Source of the DNA: Euclidia mi
Lineage: Eukaryota > Arthropoda > Insecta > Lepidoptera > Erebidae
Length of the DNA: 64,000 bases
Direction: 5' to 3'
Assembly: GCA_944739405.2 (NCBI GenBank)
Contig: OX123182.2
Location: 39,433,598-39,497,597, forward strand
This document shows positions 21,683 through 34,103 of this stretch, piece by piece; the stretch's first letter is position 1, and each line of letters starts with the position of its first letter. The notes beneath the pieces are model-generated. The model made no database searches. It saw only the letters and a program-made list of their open reading frames with translations, and was not told the origin of the DNA. The translations under genes were made by a program, and so were the position numbers.

Positions 21683-22124
21683 TAGTTCAGATTTCGCTAG
21701 AAGATTTAGAGGCTATATATTGGTCATGTGTACTTAGGTCCTTTGGATTGGTCCCTTATTTTGAATAAAACCCTTTTCTTGAAAGCTAACACCCGACATA
21801 CATATATATAATCTTTCATGACTTGAGTACCTATCTCTGACAGGTTATGCAATCGTGAATCGTGAGAAGTGACTTAGAATAAGTCTACCTCAGGCTTAGC
21901 TTATCAGAGCTGCAGCTTATTATATGGTTACGCTTGGGCTCGTAAATACCGTGATATAAACAGATAGATATCGTCACACACGATATTGTAACAAATATTT
22001 CTATCCGAAATGTAGCCGTAAAATGGTCATGGTCAATGAGGATGTAAAATCCTATCTCTGTCACGGTGATATCTACTTGCATAAAATGGTCACCTTAAAA
22101 ATATGGCAAAGAATAATATCTATA
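21683..22124. other. Non-coding spacer
   Basis: No gene or repeat recognised. Confidence 0.5.
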
Positions 22125-22274
22125 CGCCAGCAGTCTGCCCGCCTCGACGAGTCATCGTCGAAGTGGCGTGACAATAACTCGGGTGCTCCTCAAGGCGGTG
22201 TTCTTTCTCCTTTGTTATTTTCTATCTTTTTTAATCTCCTAACTCCAGATCTGAAGATCTTGAGTTAGGAGATT
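22125..22274 (+). pseudogene. LINE reverse transcriptase scrap ending in a palindrome
   Basis: A short RT segment: RQQSARLDESSSKWR and SGAPQGGVLSPLLFSIFFNLL. It matches the corresponding part of the LINE at 50,167-52,740 (QQSVRVDESSSTWR, SGVPQGGILSPLLF), so it is the same or a close family. Similarity stops where an inverted repeat begins (arms 22,233-22,252 and 22,255-22,274, one mismatch, 2-nt spacer). No YADD box follows. Non-functional. Confidence 0.8.
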
Positions 22275-22290
22275 CTCATTCTCTTAGGAG

Positions 22291-22340
22291 ACTCTAATAA
22301 ATGATAAGAGCATTGAAATGCGCTTATCATTTATTAGAGT
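22291..22340. repeat. Second palindrome next to the LINE scrap
   Basis: Arms 22,291-22,308 and 22,323-22,340 are perfect (18 bp); with one mismatch they extend to 23 bp around TGAA. The left side of this hairpin and the right arm of the preceding palindrome share TTAGGAGA-CTC sequence, suggesting one event formed both. Confidence 0.9.
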
Positions 22341-25228
22341 ATAGTAAAATAGAAGATTACCTAAGTTTCCAGAACTGCTATACAATCCCAGTTAATCTGT
22401 AGATATGAACATACTGAAAGTCTTTCTTCGGTTTTACTCGTTGTGTAAACGCAGATCTACGCTAGACAAAATAGCTATGTAATTGTATCTGCTATTCCGG
22501 CATACAAAATGCTTAAAGACCCATACTGTACATCTCATTTCCGACTGACCTAATATTATCATTCAATGGTCATAGAGAACAGCCTGTATTTTCCGTGAGG
22601 GAAGCGGTCTTACAGCATTCAGTGCAGTGTGAAATCTTGAGATGGCCGCTTTAAACACTAAGCCTGCCGTGTACATTAATATACGTTTACTTAGTGGCGT
22701 ACTATGATAACAAACAGTTACTCGAAATATTAGATTACGTCTGTAAAAAAACTCTATATCATCTTCAAAATTACAGAAAAGTATTTTTAAAATACTTTTC
22801 TGTATTAACTGGATGAACTGACACTTGATTGTAAATTATAAACAAAATACTAGAGAGGTAAAATTTACGGATTTGTATTGGAGTTAAATAGTCTTCAATA
22901 GCATTTATACGCTTGCCAAATATCTCTACTTACCTACATGTACGTTCATTAAGTGCCGTTCAACTAATTGTCCAAGTGCGATGCGAACTTTCAAGAAGAA
23001 AACAAACCGAGCAAAAGCCATGCAAGATAACAAATAACTGCGATTAGTTTGCTCATTGGGTACGCGTCCCCGTTACAAATGGCTATGTAGAACTCTGGTA
23101 ACCATGGCAACTAAGGGAGGCATGTTTTATTACCCAAAGCCCCTTACACTGGTCGTCAGAAGAAAGCCTGTTTTACATCCAAGTACTGACATATTTCGCT
23201 TCGGTTGCAATAACAAGCGCACTTTATCACTTTAAGTTCAAGCGTTGGCAAAGGTCCTTTCTCCGACACATGTAGACTACCATCCATTCTCTAAATCCAA
23301 TAAAATTTTTCTTATTATTACAGTTACTATAGAAAACAAAAATAGTGTTATCAGAACGTTACTGAAAACTAAAGGTTCCATTTTCAATAAAGAGTGAAAC
23401 CTTTCACTGACCTGTACTATTAATTTGGCTCTTTATTCCCTCGAGAAATGTTTTAATTTGATTGCTACATCCGATGCTGCATGAAATAAACTTTATTTCA
23501 GTTCATAATAATATTATGCTAATCGAATAACCTTTGGTTTCTGTGCAACCATTAATAAAATTTATTCCACCCGTGTATTAAAGGGAGGTAAATGTATAAA
23601 CGCACTAATGTTTTACTGGTTCTATAAATAGTGAGATGTACTCCGACGGATCCGAACTGATTTTGGCGTTAAATTCCTCGTTATTTACCCCTTGAGTGCT
23701 GAGTTGAATGGCTCCACTGGGAATACGGTGCGTACTAAATGAGAGTACTTACGTTTGTAATATTTGCTATATAAAGTAAGTAGGTACTCGCTTCACTAAG
23801 GTACGGTACTGATATTTCAGAATACTGTAAACCTGATTATAAAACCGACGTAGAATTATTAAAAAGATTTATGAAATGTTTATAACAGTTTTAAGGAAAG
23901 AAAGTCAGTAAGTCTCTTGGGCCTACACGACTAAATAAACAGAAAGTTTTTTTTATCGATTGCTTTTCGCACCACTTTGTAAGGAAATTATCGTTTGCCG
24001 CGATTATTCTGTCGCTTATTGTTATGTATATCAGTAAAAAATTACAAGTCATGTTTGTTCTCCAGTAATATTTTATAACCGATTTGTGCCTTGTTTATTG
24101 TCACTTTATTGTAAATGAATCCAATCATCATGACTACCAGTACGGCACTATATGAGTATACATAGTTTATTTCAGAGTAGGGTCTAAAGGATTGTACCTA
24201 TAATTTCACTGTTATCGTAGCTCCTTCGTAGCCGTAGATAAATCGCACAGCTACGTTAAAGCGGCTGACTAGTTCTTTCGATATTATTCAAGTTAATTTA
24301 TTCGAAATTTGAGACTTATCTTATAATTTATCATTTATTTCAAGAACGAAGATAACGACTTACTTTCGGTACTAAAATTTTGCTCTAAAAGGTTCAAATA
24401 GGTCAATCACTTTTAGTAACTTCGCAAGTTTTTAACAAATTGATAAGTCACTCGTTTAATTTCTTTTTATATAGTTAATGGTGAAATCATCATTTACATA
24501 GATATAAATTTTAATAATGTGCCTATCTCTTAAGTACTTCACGATTTAACACTGCTTTGCATCGGAGAAATTGTATACAATATCTACTGTTCACTAGTGA
24601 ATACGTGTAATTAAACATATGAATTTCTCAACAGTTAAATTCACATGAAAGTGCATATCTAACAGCAGCAGTGTGATTCTGTAAGACTTCATTCTAAACT
24701 TCGAATCTGAATCCGCTGTGAGTTTCTTGATTGGCATTCTAAAACTTGGTTCATAATTCGAATCTACACTAGTGCTACTCTTGCGAGCGTGTTTGCGAGT
24801 TGAACTGAATTGACCTTGAGATTTTGACAGATAAAGTATGAGATGACGTAACAAGTGGCATTCTATAAGGTAATTCCCCCGTCAGTTCGACGCTCACTTA
24901 GCACTCAAAATCAAGATCATTTTGAACCTTATGCGAAGTGAGAGCGAATAGCGACGTGAAATGCGAGTTGTTGTTTGAATTTTACAGAATCGACGTGCTG
25001 GGTCCTTAGCCACGTACGTCCTCTTCATTCTCACTAGTGATGCCAACACAACGCTGTTAGCGGTTAGTTTTCATCTCTAGACTACAATGCATACTGCCCG
25101 CGTTTAAGGCTTTAAGCACGTGCTTATAGACTTGCATACGAGCAGGGCGAGTATGTAAGTTATAGGATATCGGTATAGCCTGCTACTTCACCCACGTGAA
25201 CGCTAATTCACTTAGATAAAAAGTTTTT
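22341..25228. other. Non-coding region
   Basis: No gene recognised. It contains a perfect 16-bp-arm palindrome with a single central base (22,772-22,804). Scattered AT-rich sequence otherwise. Confidence 0.5.
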
Positions 25229-25600
25229 TATAAGCATTGCCCCCTTTTGCCGGGCTCCGTAGCCAAAAATTGCTAACAAGGGAACTCTTATATTCTGTAT
25301 TTCTGATTGTCCGAATGATACGGCCACTTTATTCCGAAACTATTGACTCTATATATTTGAAACGTGGTAGGTCGGTGTATTCTGTGAAGATGTATTTCGA
25401 TTTTAAACTAACCGTTGCAGTTGAAGATGTATTTCTTATCCAAAAATAATAAGAATACAAAATTAAGGGGTGGCTCTCTATACATAGAAATGGGTAATTG
25501 AGATTAAACCATTTTGTAAGTCTTTCGTCTGAAAGATAGACGCTTCCAAAGTGGTAAAACAAGACTCCACCCCCTCTAACAGTTAAAATAAGTAAAGTAA
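25229..25600 (+). repeat. Decayed dispersed repeat
   Basis: Reads TTTTGCCGGGCTCCGTAGCC near the start and ACTCCACCCCCTCTAACAGT near the end. This resembles a frequent lepidopteran repeat with GGGCTCC..ACGGAACCC-like text. Class unknown; no coding. Confidence 0.35.
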
Positions 25601-25642
25601 AGATCTAGAAAAATATATGCTATAGATCACAATGAAACGTTG

Positions 25643-26074
25643 TGTTATATCCCTTAATACTACGTTTAGAAAGCCTAGTCAGCAATTTCACTGCATCGCG
25701 TATTTTCCATTTATTTCTAGAAGCTCTAAATCAGCATTTATGCATTTCTTTATTTCAATTATATTATTCAGAGCCAGTTAGGCCTGGGACGCGATGGTGA
25801 ACGGTTGAGAAACCTATATAGGCATTCAGTATAGTGTAGTGTGTGTGTATTAAGGTAATAAAAGACTCAAGATTAATTTGTGAGTTTTTTTAAAAAGACG
25901 AACGGGGTCGGCCTCCTAACAGTTCCAATGAAAATTGGTTTGAACTAGATGGAGTCGGCATAAGATGCACATTTTTAAAAACCCCAAATAACTTTGTGGT
26001 TTAGACAAACACTATGGATAACAAAGTTATTTTTGGTGGCAAAAAGTTTTAGTTAGTGGTTAGGAAGCCTAACA
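25643..26074 (+). repeat. Gypsy provirus 5' LTR
   Basis: 432 bp, starting TGTTATATCCC and ending GCCTAACA (TG...CA). It matches the 3' LTR at 49,136 with about four substitutions over some 407 bp, counted by eye. A TATATAGG-like element lies at about 25,815-25,822 and an AATAAA at 25,857-25,862. Confidence 0.9.
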
Positions 26075-26077
26075 ATT

Positions 26078-26094
26078 TGGTGTCAGAAGTGGGA
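26078..26094 (+). promoter_or_regulatory. Primer-binding site of the gypsy provirus
   Basis: TGGTGTCAGAAGTGGGA starts 3 bases after the 5' LTR. It has the TGG start and position of a tRNA primer site; the tRNA (probably Ser) is an inference. Confidence 0.7.
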
Positions 26095-26104
26095 TGTGTC
26101 AAAC

Positions 26105-26179
26105 AGAAAGCCTTCATACGGCATTGACACATCTATTATATGTGCCAAAATAGAAAGCCTTCATACGGCATTGTCACAT
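26105..26179 (+). repeat. Direct repeats in the provirus leader
   Basis: A 28-bp unit at 26,105-26,132 recurs at 26,152-26,179 with one difference (core AAGCCTTCATACGGCATTG). It lies just after the primer-binding site. Confidence 0.9.
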
Positions 26180-27109
26180 AAAATTTTGTTTTATTTTGGG
26201 AGCCCCGTCTAGTTACCGGTCGACAATAAGCCTTAGCCTCGAGGCTAAGCCTGCGCCAAAAGAAAAGTTCGTGAACCTTGGACGACGATAAGCCTCGACT
26301 TCGAAGTGCGAGCCCGCTCCGCTCCAGCTGTAAAGTTTATTGGTGTGTTGAGAGATAAATTAGATACGCATATTGTTCGTTACAAAATATACGTTAATGT
26401 TATTTACGTTACAAGTTACACAATATAACCCGGTAGCAACTAGATTTAGAGCTAAGATTAAGACTCAAGGCAGGGTAGGCAGGCAGGTTGACGAGACTTC
26501 GGTGCTTCGGCAGAGAAGGCACTTATCTTGAACAGCGATGAGGGTCCGAAAGAGGCCGTTCGCTGTCGCGCCGCCGTATTTATGTGCCGCTGGGGAGCGG
26601 GGCGGCCAGCCAGGAGTAGTGGGAAGCGGTGCGACGACACCGACGTCACACAGCACACCACCACCAGATCAAGAAGCTTCCGCCGTCGCGTCATCACATT
26701 AAGCTGGGTTAAAACACAGGTTTAGTGGCTGTAACCCGCACCAGGTACAACTCACCCATCTACATCATTACTATCTCATTTCTGATACCATTTCCGTTTT
26801 GCTATTTCCATATCTCTACATCGTTTTCTACACGACAACGTGGTTCCACGGGAAAGATCCCGAGCATCAAGGACAGCGCGTCGCGTCGCCGCTACTGCGC
26901 ATCAACTCACATTTCACCGAGTCGCCGAGTTCCAGGAATGACAGTGTCGTTTTACATCGCGTCGCTTACTTTGTGTGTCTTTGTTATAAACTGTAATTAT
27001 TACTACTTATTTTATTCAATTTTGTGTGCCAATTTCGTCTGCCTATTTTTAGCGTTATATGTGATTTTCGAATACTATTTGTCTGCTATTTCATTACTTT
27101 TGTAACTAT
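26180..27109 (+). other. Gypsy provirus 5' leader
   Basis: Untranslated leader of about 0.9 kb. The segment about 26,456-26,715 is clearly more GC-rich than its surroundings and may be a separate small insertion. No gene recognised; the hydrophobic frame at 26,725-27,105 has no family features. Confidence 0.5.
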
Positions 27110-27696
27110 ATGTCTGTAAAATCGGAAAACGTCGATATGTCTGACAAAATAACATTAACTTTTGTTACAAAATTTATTAAGCCGTACAATGGTGACAAAG
27201 AGTCACTACCAGCTTTTCTCACAAATTGTGATAACGCTATTTCTCTAGCTAGTGAGGACCAAAAGTCTATTTTGTGTAAATTCATAATTTCTCAACTTGA
27301 GGGAAAAGCCCAAGTTGCATGTAGTTTGAAAAATTTAAGAAGTGGTCAGATTTAAAATCATTTTTAAGGAAAACTTTTGGGGAAAAGAAACATTCCATAC
27401 ATTTGCTAGTCGATCTACAGAACTGCAAACAAAGTACATCTGAAGATGTCACTAAGTACTCCCTCCGTATAGAACATATTCTCACTAGAATTTTAGCAGA
27501 CGTCCAGTACAACTGCAAGGACGCCAAAGAGCTTCCAGGCAGGTTAGCCGCTATGGAAGATCTCGCACTCAATACATTTATGTTAGGTTTGAATCCTTCA
27601 ATTTCAAATATTGTCAGATGTAGGAACCCGTCATCCCTCAATATAGCTGTGCAACACGCCATTGAGGAAGAGAAATTATTTAATCTGCAGTCTCAT
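27110..27696 (+). pseudogene. Gypsy gag, N-terminal part (broken)
   Basis: Starts at the ATG at 27,110 and reads as a gypsy Gag (about 80 aa, KFIKPYNGDKESLPAFLTNC) to a stop at 27,353-27,355. It continues in another frame at 27,403-27,696 (LVDLQNCKQSTSEDVTKY, GLNPSISNIVR). This is the capsid region, which forms the particle shell. At 27,697 it is cut by the BEL insertion. It resumes at 39,949 with an Asn/Ser-rich linker and a zinc knuckle, and again at about 42,412-42,516 after the LINE. The knuckle reads C-x2-C-x4-P-x4-C (about 40,134-40,175): the His is replaced by Pro. The stop, the frameshift and the insertions all disable it. Confidence 0.8.
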
Positions 27697-28169
27697 TGGT
27701 AGCGCCATCTACCTTTCCATCGAAACTAATCACATCAACGTCAATGGTTCGTCGCTGCTTGGCCAATGCGGGCGATGCCTTTTGTTTTTATCTCTGTCTA
27801 TCCCATTCCCTGGAAGGGGCACGCCTTTTCGCGGCGTGTCGGCCATACCGCACCACACCGCTATAATTTTACCGCTCCCGCTTTATACTAAAAACCGCCC
27901 GTGAGTAAAAGTGATTTGTGTAGTGGAGTGATTCAAACAGCTTCGGGACTCTCGAAGACACCAGGAGGCTGCCATTTGCAAGGAAAGAGGACTGAAGTAC
28001 AAGGTAGGTGCCCCTCATCCTTCAGCATCCTTTAGTATATCCTATACCCACTCACAATCCTCTTCCCTTATCCTTTCTAGGCGAGCAGAACTCGCCATCC
28101 TCTAGATACAGTCCATTAATCCTTCTCCAAGTCGCCTAGAACCCTCGGTTTCAGTGTAACGCCGATCCA
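27697..28169 (+). repeat. BEL 5' LTR
   Basis: 473 bp, TGGTAGCGCC...CGCCGATCCA. It differs from the 3' LTR by eight substitutions over the 279 aligned bases and by a 194-bp block (after GGGGCACG) that only this copy has. Confidence 0.92.
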
Positions 28170-28175
28170 TTTTTT

Positions 28176-28192
28176 TGGTCCTTCGAGCCGGA
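28176..28192 (+). promoter_or_regulatory. BEL primer-binding site
   Basis: TGGTCCTTCGAGCCGGA a few bases after the 5' LTR. This is the usual BEL/Pao primer-binding sequence. Confidence 0.8.
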
Positions 28193-28506
28193 TTTATTTA
28201 CGTTTTTATACGTTATATCGCTATACCTAGGCAGTTATAGCACTTAGCTATACTCCTAGTCTATTCACATAACCGTCACATGGTTGTTTCCGCCCGCTTC
28301 AGTAGGTAATATACTTTTATGTAGCTACCTACTTACTCAATTATTATTTCTGGAACTATCATAGTTGTCTTGTAAATCTCATATTTCAAGCAACTTTTAA
28401 TTCCACAGCTCTAAAGTGTTGTCTACTTAGCCTACTTAGGTAAAATAATAGGTACATTAGATATTCTTATTTTGTTTCGGTCTCATTAGCTTATACTTAC
28501 GTAAGC

Positions 28507-29465
28507 ATGTCAAAACAAAAGAAGTCACGCGTGTTGGAAGACAAAGAGATGACAATCTTAGAAGCAAAACGCAATATTTTATTTGAGCGCATGACCGCAG
28601 CCGCGTCTGTCAGTAATAGGGAATCATTCCTTAGCTATTGTATGACAGTGGATAATATTCAAACAGATTTTCATAAGTTGTTAGACGATTATAACGCAAG
28701 ATTACTTTCTATCAATCCTGATGAAAAACCGAATTATCAGGCGTACACCTCATTCGAAGATCTTTATTGTATTATTAAGCGTATACAATCGCAATTGGAG
28801 GGTAAATGTTCGGCTCAGCCCGTTGCCGCGGCCCGCAAGCCGAAATTACCGCCAATCGAGATTATGTCGTTTGACGGAGATATACGAAATTGGCCGTTAT
28901 TCTATGCGAGTTTTAAGTCTAGAGTGCACGATAATGGTTCTCTGACAGGTTGTACTATTTAATAGGTAAACTGTCACCGAAGGCCCAGTCCGTATTTGCA
29001 GGTGTCACACCCAGTGACGAGAATTATCAGGTCATATTTCAGTCACTACTTGATAGATATCAAGACACGTGCGTCCTAGCGACTACCGTCTACTTTGACC
29101 AAACTTAAAATCTTAAACTGTCCGGTGCCGCATCTGTCTCGAATTTCCAGCTGTTTATAGATAACTTCGTAACCGCGGTTTATTCTCTTGGGAACTTAAA
29201 ATTAGAAGATCTTTCCGACTTTATGTTGCTTCAACTCGCTTTAAAAAAGTTTGACACTGATACAATTCGTGCTTTCGAGATGACGGAACGCAATAATATA
29301 ATACCTACACTAGATAGTTTTATTTCGTTCATCAAAGATCAGTGTCGAATATTTCATAATACGCAGTTTGGTTCACCTGGCCCGTCTAACAGTAACAGCA
29401 ACAAACAAAGGTCGAATAAAGCGCGAAATAGTAATAATAACTCGGTCCCTAATCCACAATCTTAA
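28507..29465 (+). pseudogene. BEL gag (broken)
   Basis: 28,507-28,962 begins with a Met followed by a Lys-rich N-terminus and contains the BEL Gag signature KLPPIEIMSFDGD and WPLFYASFKS. The frame is lost at 28,962 and at a TAA near 29,105. It resumes at 29,223-29,465 (FMLLQLALKKFDTDT, FISFIKDQC), ending in an Asn/Ser-rich linker and a stop at 29,463-29,465. These are typical DUF1759-type capsid sequences of BEL elements. At least two breaks. Confidence 0.85.
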
Positions 29466-29522
29466 GTAACATGCTCGGAATCTAATAGTAATAATTCACA
29501 GAAGTGTCTGTGCAGTAATATA

Positions 29523-30845
29523 GTGCACGACCATTTCTATAAGTGTCCCGCCTTCAATAGTCTAAATCCGACTGCTCGTTTCAAGTGCGTAAAAGATAAC
29601 AAAGCGTGCATTAATAGCTTAAGCATAAAACATAAAACAAGTAATTGTTCTAGTAAGACAAAGTGTCGCTCATGTAATCAAAAACATCATTTATTGCTAC
29701 ATTTCGATAAAGGTAACCCGTTGTCAAGCCAAGCCGCTAACCTTGACACACTTACGTCTCAGGTGCAGGCTACGATAACTGCGCCTGCCACGATTCAGAA
29801 TGAAATATCGTTGTGTACGACATCCATTGCGCGGGCGGCACGCACGCGCGGACGGTCTTCGCGTGCTTGTAGTGATCAGAGCAGTGCTAAGCCGCGATGT
29901 ATGGCGTCTAAGACTGTTCTGTTAGCGACAGCGCAAGTTATCGTTTATGATGTTAATGGGTCGTCGCACATGGTACGTTGTCTACTAGATAGCGCGTCTC
30001 AGACCAATTTAATAACGTTTGAGTTGTTCAAACGCCTCGGATTGTGGAATAACTTTAAAAATACGAACTCAATAGTCAGAGGGATCGGCGGTTCAGAAAA
30101 ACATTGCAAGGGTTCCGTAGATATTAAAATACATTCGCGTTTTGATGGAGACATTAATTTTAACATTTCTTCGCTTATCGTGGAGCGTATTATGGACACA
30201 TTGCCAAACGCTAATGTGGACGTATCGCTTCTCACACACCTCGAGTCATTGCCGCTGGCAGACTCGGAGTTTGCGAATCCGGCAGACATTGATGTTTTGA
30301 TCGGAGCCGCAATATTCCCGCACTTGCTACTAACTAAAGTGGTACGTAGTGAGCAAAATAACTTACCGCCCGCTATTGAGACGGTATTTGGGTATGTGAT
30401 TATGGGTGCCGTACCTACATTACATACTTCTCAATACGTTACGTCTTGCTGTTGTTCTGTTCTTCAAGAAAATAATATTGATTCTCTTCTCAAGCGATTT
30501 TGGGAGCTTGAAGAGGTTATTGCACCGCCCTCGATGAGCCGTAAGGATCTCGAGTGTGAAGAACATTTCCGCACTACCACTGTTCGTGACGACAGTGGCA
30601 GATACGTTGTGGCGTTGCCATTCTGTGGTGACCCTTATTCGTTAGACGACTCGTACGCTGCTGCGCTCAGACGTTTCCATTGTTTGGAACGTAAACTTGA
30701 TGCATCACTTAAGTTACGCAGCGCCTATAATGACGTCATTCGTGACTACATAGATAAAGGTTTTTTGAGTGTAGTTGTAAACAACGAAGGCAACTCTCTA
30801 CCCTCATATTATATCCCGCATCACGGCGTAGTTCACGAAGATTAA
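29523..30845 (+). pseudogene. BEL zinc knuckles, protease and start of RT
   Basis: 440 aa. Cys/His residues at the start (HDHFYKCPAF, CSSKTKCRSCNQKHHLLLH) form nucleic-acid-binding knuckles. The aspartic protease is LLDSASQTNLIT (about 29,980), D-S-A being usual for BEL. The protease body and the linker WELEEV follow, then the RT N-terminus (SYYIPHHGVVHED). The frame stops at TAA 30,843-30,845 and the protein continues in the same sense 18 bases later, so the block is a point nonsense change in an otherwise normal polyprotein. Confidence 0.88.
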
Positions 30846-30863
30846 ACCTCTACTAAACTTCGT

Positions 30864-33706
30864 GTGGTTTTAGATGCTAGTTGTAAGACTACATCGGGTC
30901 AGTCGATTAATGACATTTTGCATGCCGGCCCCAATCTACAGGGTGATTTATTTAACATCATAATAAAGTTTCGTCTTTTCCAAATCGCTCTGTCAGCTGA
31001 TTGCCGCCAAATGTTTCTCAATATCGGCGTTCGCGAATCTGACCGTAGATTTCAACGGATCTTTTATCGTTTTGACAAGAAAGAACCTTTATCTGTGTAT
31101 CAGTTCAATCGTGTTTGTTTTGGACTCAAGTCAAGCCCATATCACGCGTTACGAGTTGTTCGCCAGTTGATCGCTGATGAAGGCGATCACTTTCCCGCCG
31201 CAGCGGCTATTGCCACTTCCGCTTTGTACATGGATGACATTGCCTGTAGTGTCATACCCGCTCCGCTAGCAATTTCGCTTTGTGAAGAGCTTATTCAGCT
31301 TTTCAAGCGAGGCCAGTTTGATCTTGTCAAATGGACAAGCAACTCTAAGGAGGTTCTCGCACGCATAACAGATTCTCATAAGGCTTCTCCAGACATTGAG
31401 TTTGAGAAGTCTGTACCGCGTAAGGTTCTCGGTTTACGCTGGGACAAATCCTGCGATAGTTTTCGGTTTGACGTCTCACCACCAGATGATAAGTGCATCA
31501 AACGCACTATGCTGTCCACAGTGGCTCGACTATGGGACATAATGGGTTTTGTGGCTCCCACAATTTTGTACGCCAAGCTCTTGATCAAAGAGCTTTGGCT
31601 ATCAAAGTGTGAGTGGGATGAAACACCCCCTGACCAAATTGTCGCCGCTTGGGGCCAGTTTTGTATTGAGCTTTCCGCGCTCAATCAAATTACTATTCCG
31701 CGTCATCTTGGGTTGGTAGATGGATGTACCATCAACTTAATAGGTTTCGCTGACGCCAGCGAGCGTGCTTACGGCGGAGTCGTATATCTGCAAGTCCGCA
31801 TTGGTTTTAACTACTCGGTGCAGTTAGTTTGTGCCAAGTCTAAGGTCTCGCCTGTTAAAACCATTTCGGTTGCGAGACTGGAGTTGTGCGCGGCCCTTCT
31901 GCTGTCTCAGTTGCTCCGCAAGGTTCAAGACACAGTTTTGCCCCACTACCCCATTAATAAAATATACGCATTTTCCGACTCCAAAGTAGTGCTCGCTTGG
32001 ATTCATTCTTCTCCTCATCGCTGGCAGACTTTTGTCGCCAACCGCGTTAGCAAATTGATTGAACTGGTTCCTGCTACTTGTTTCAATCACGTCGCGGGTA
32101 TTGAGAACCCCGCAGATTGCTTGTCTCGTGGTGTCACTCCACTTAATCTTCTGCATCATCCATTGTGGCATCGTGGACCTTCTTGGATTTCCCATGATCC
32201 GTCAGAATGGCCCATGCAACCCTTTGACCACAGTGCAGAAGACGAAGATGTACCCGAACGGAAGTCTGTTTCTTATCCCGTGATTGCTGAGGTTGCGGAG
32301 TCTCCCATCTATGCACTCGCACTACGCATGTCATCGTGGTCTAAGTTACTCCGCGCCATCGTTTATGTCTATAGGTTTCTTAGGCACCTACCTAATGAGA
32401 CTTTTGTATCAAGTACTGATATCAAATTCGCAGAATGTAAGTTACTACGAGCTGTACAGGCTGTTCATTTTAGTAACGACATTCAAAATTTGAAAGACAA
32501 TGTACCTTGTTCTCCCGCTATCCTTAGACTCAAGCCGTTTCTCGATGAACAAGGCGTCATACGCGTTGGGGGTCGTCTGTCAAATTCGGATGAACCTTAT
32601 AACTACAAACATCCTTGTATTCTGCCGCGACATGATCATGTTGTCGACCTTCTTGTTGATTTTTATCACAAGAAACACCTCCATGCCGGTCCAGAGTTGC
32701 TTATGTCCTTACTTAGGCATAAGTATTGGATTTTAGCCGCTCGACGAATAATTCGTCACAGAATACATAAATGTAACGTCTGTTTCAAATTTCGTCCGCG
32801 TCCGACTTTCCCTCCCATGGCCGATCTCCCTAGCCAGCGCGTCAACCAGGTTGCTAAAGCGTTTACGCACACCGGTTGTGATTACGCAGGACCACTGCAG
32901 TATACGCCAGTGCGTGGTCGAGGTGTTAAAAGCCGTAAAGCCTGACTATGTATTTTTACTTGCTTAACGACGCGCGCTACGCATATTGAAGTTGCGACAG
33001 ATTTAAGCACGGTGTCATTCCTGGCAGCCCTTAAACGATTTCTCTCACGGCGCGGCCCTATACAGTGTTTGTACACGATAACGGCACTTGTTTTGTCGGC
33101 GCAAGCTCTTATTTACGCAACCTTTATAAGTTTCTCAGGGAAGAATATCGTACTCGTCTTCAGGAAGAACTTTCCATAAATCATATTGACTAGAAGTTTA
33201 TTCTGCCAGCATCTCCACATTTCGGTGGATGTTGGGAAAGCATGGTCAAAGTAATTAAAACGCATCTCTTCAAAGTTATAGGCCAACAGATCCTCTCTTA
33301 CGAAGAGCTTTTAACTGTCTTTGCACAAGTCGAGGAACTGATCAACTCGCGTCCGCTCACGGCATTGAGTAGTGACCCTGCAGAACCATCCGCGTTAAGC
33401 CCTGCACATTTTCTGAACACAGTGCCATTATCGTAATTTCCGGCTCCTGAAGCAGACTCTTCAAGCTTGCTCCAGAGACATACTCTGCTGGATAAGCTCG
33501 TGCAGTCGTTCTGGCGGCGCTGGCGTGCGGAATATCTACACCAGCTTCAGGCTAGATCCAAGTCGAATAGTCCTGCATCCCCCATACAGGAGGGTTTGTT
33601 GGTCGTCATAATACACGATAATGCTCCGCCGCTTTCATGGCCGTTAGCCATCGTAGAGAAACTGCATACTTCCAAGGACGGTACAACCCGCGTTGTTACT
33701 CAGTAA
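30864..33706 (+). pseudogene. BEL reverse transcriptase, RNase H and integrase (broken)
   Basis: 30,864-32,945 (693 aa) holds RT with VLDASCKT, FGLKSSPYHA and the catalytic YMDD (31,227-31,238); RNase H with FADASERAYGGV and FSDSKVVLAWI; and the integrase zinc-binding H-H-C-C segment (HLHAGPELL..CNVCFKFR), reaching the first integrase Asp (CDYAGPL). After a stop at 32,943 the integrase goes on in fragments: 33,242-33,436 (EELINSRPLTALSSDP) and 33,467-33,706 (SFWRRWRAEYLHQLQ). Several stops and frame changes around 32,943-33,240 and at 33,434 break it. Confidence 0.88.
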
Positions 33707-33769
33707 GTAAGTAAGTAACTCAGTGAGATCTAGCCTGAAGTTGGATCTACCTCTTAGTTTAAGTATTTA

Positions 33770-34007
33770 TGATGGGTGTTGGTAAATATGAGACTATTAT
33801 GGTTAAAATAATTTATTGATTGTGCACTTATACAAAATGGTGTTACACGGAATTGTAGCAGAGAGCAGAGAGACCTTAAGTCATAGACAATTTGATCATG
33901 AGCATTGCCACAGATTATACAAATAATATTACTAAGAATACACAGACTTATTATCGATATATTTATGGGAGGCTCGCAATTTATTACATTAATATTATAT
34001 TGTAACA
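33770..34007 (-). repeat. Copia 3' LTR
   Basis: 238 bp; on the plus strand it reads TGATGGGTGTTGG...TTGTAACA. Identical by eye to the split LTR at 38,066-38,121 plus 39,311-39,492. Confidence 0.92.
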
Positions 34008-34103
34008 CTCCTACCAAATTCGAGCCTGCTACAAAATATGTTAGGTATCACAAATGTACTTACACTAATCTTAGTTACAACATATCTTAAATAAACAATA
34101 GAA

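Noticed and set aside
26725..27105. 126-aa hydrophobic frame before gag
   Set aside because: Low-complexity hydrophobic composition from T-rich DNA, in the leader, with no family signature.
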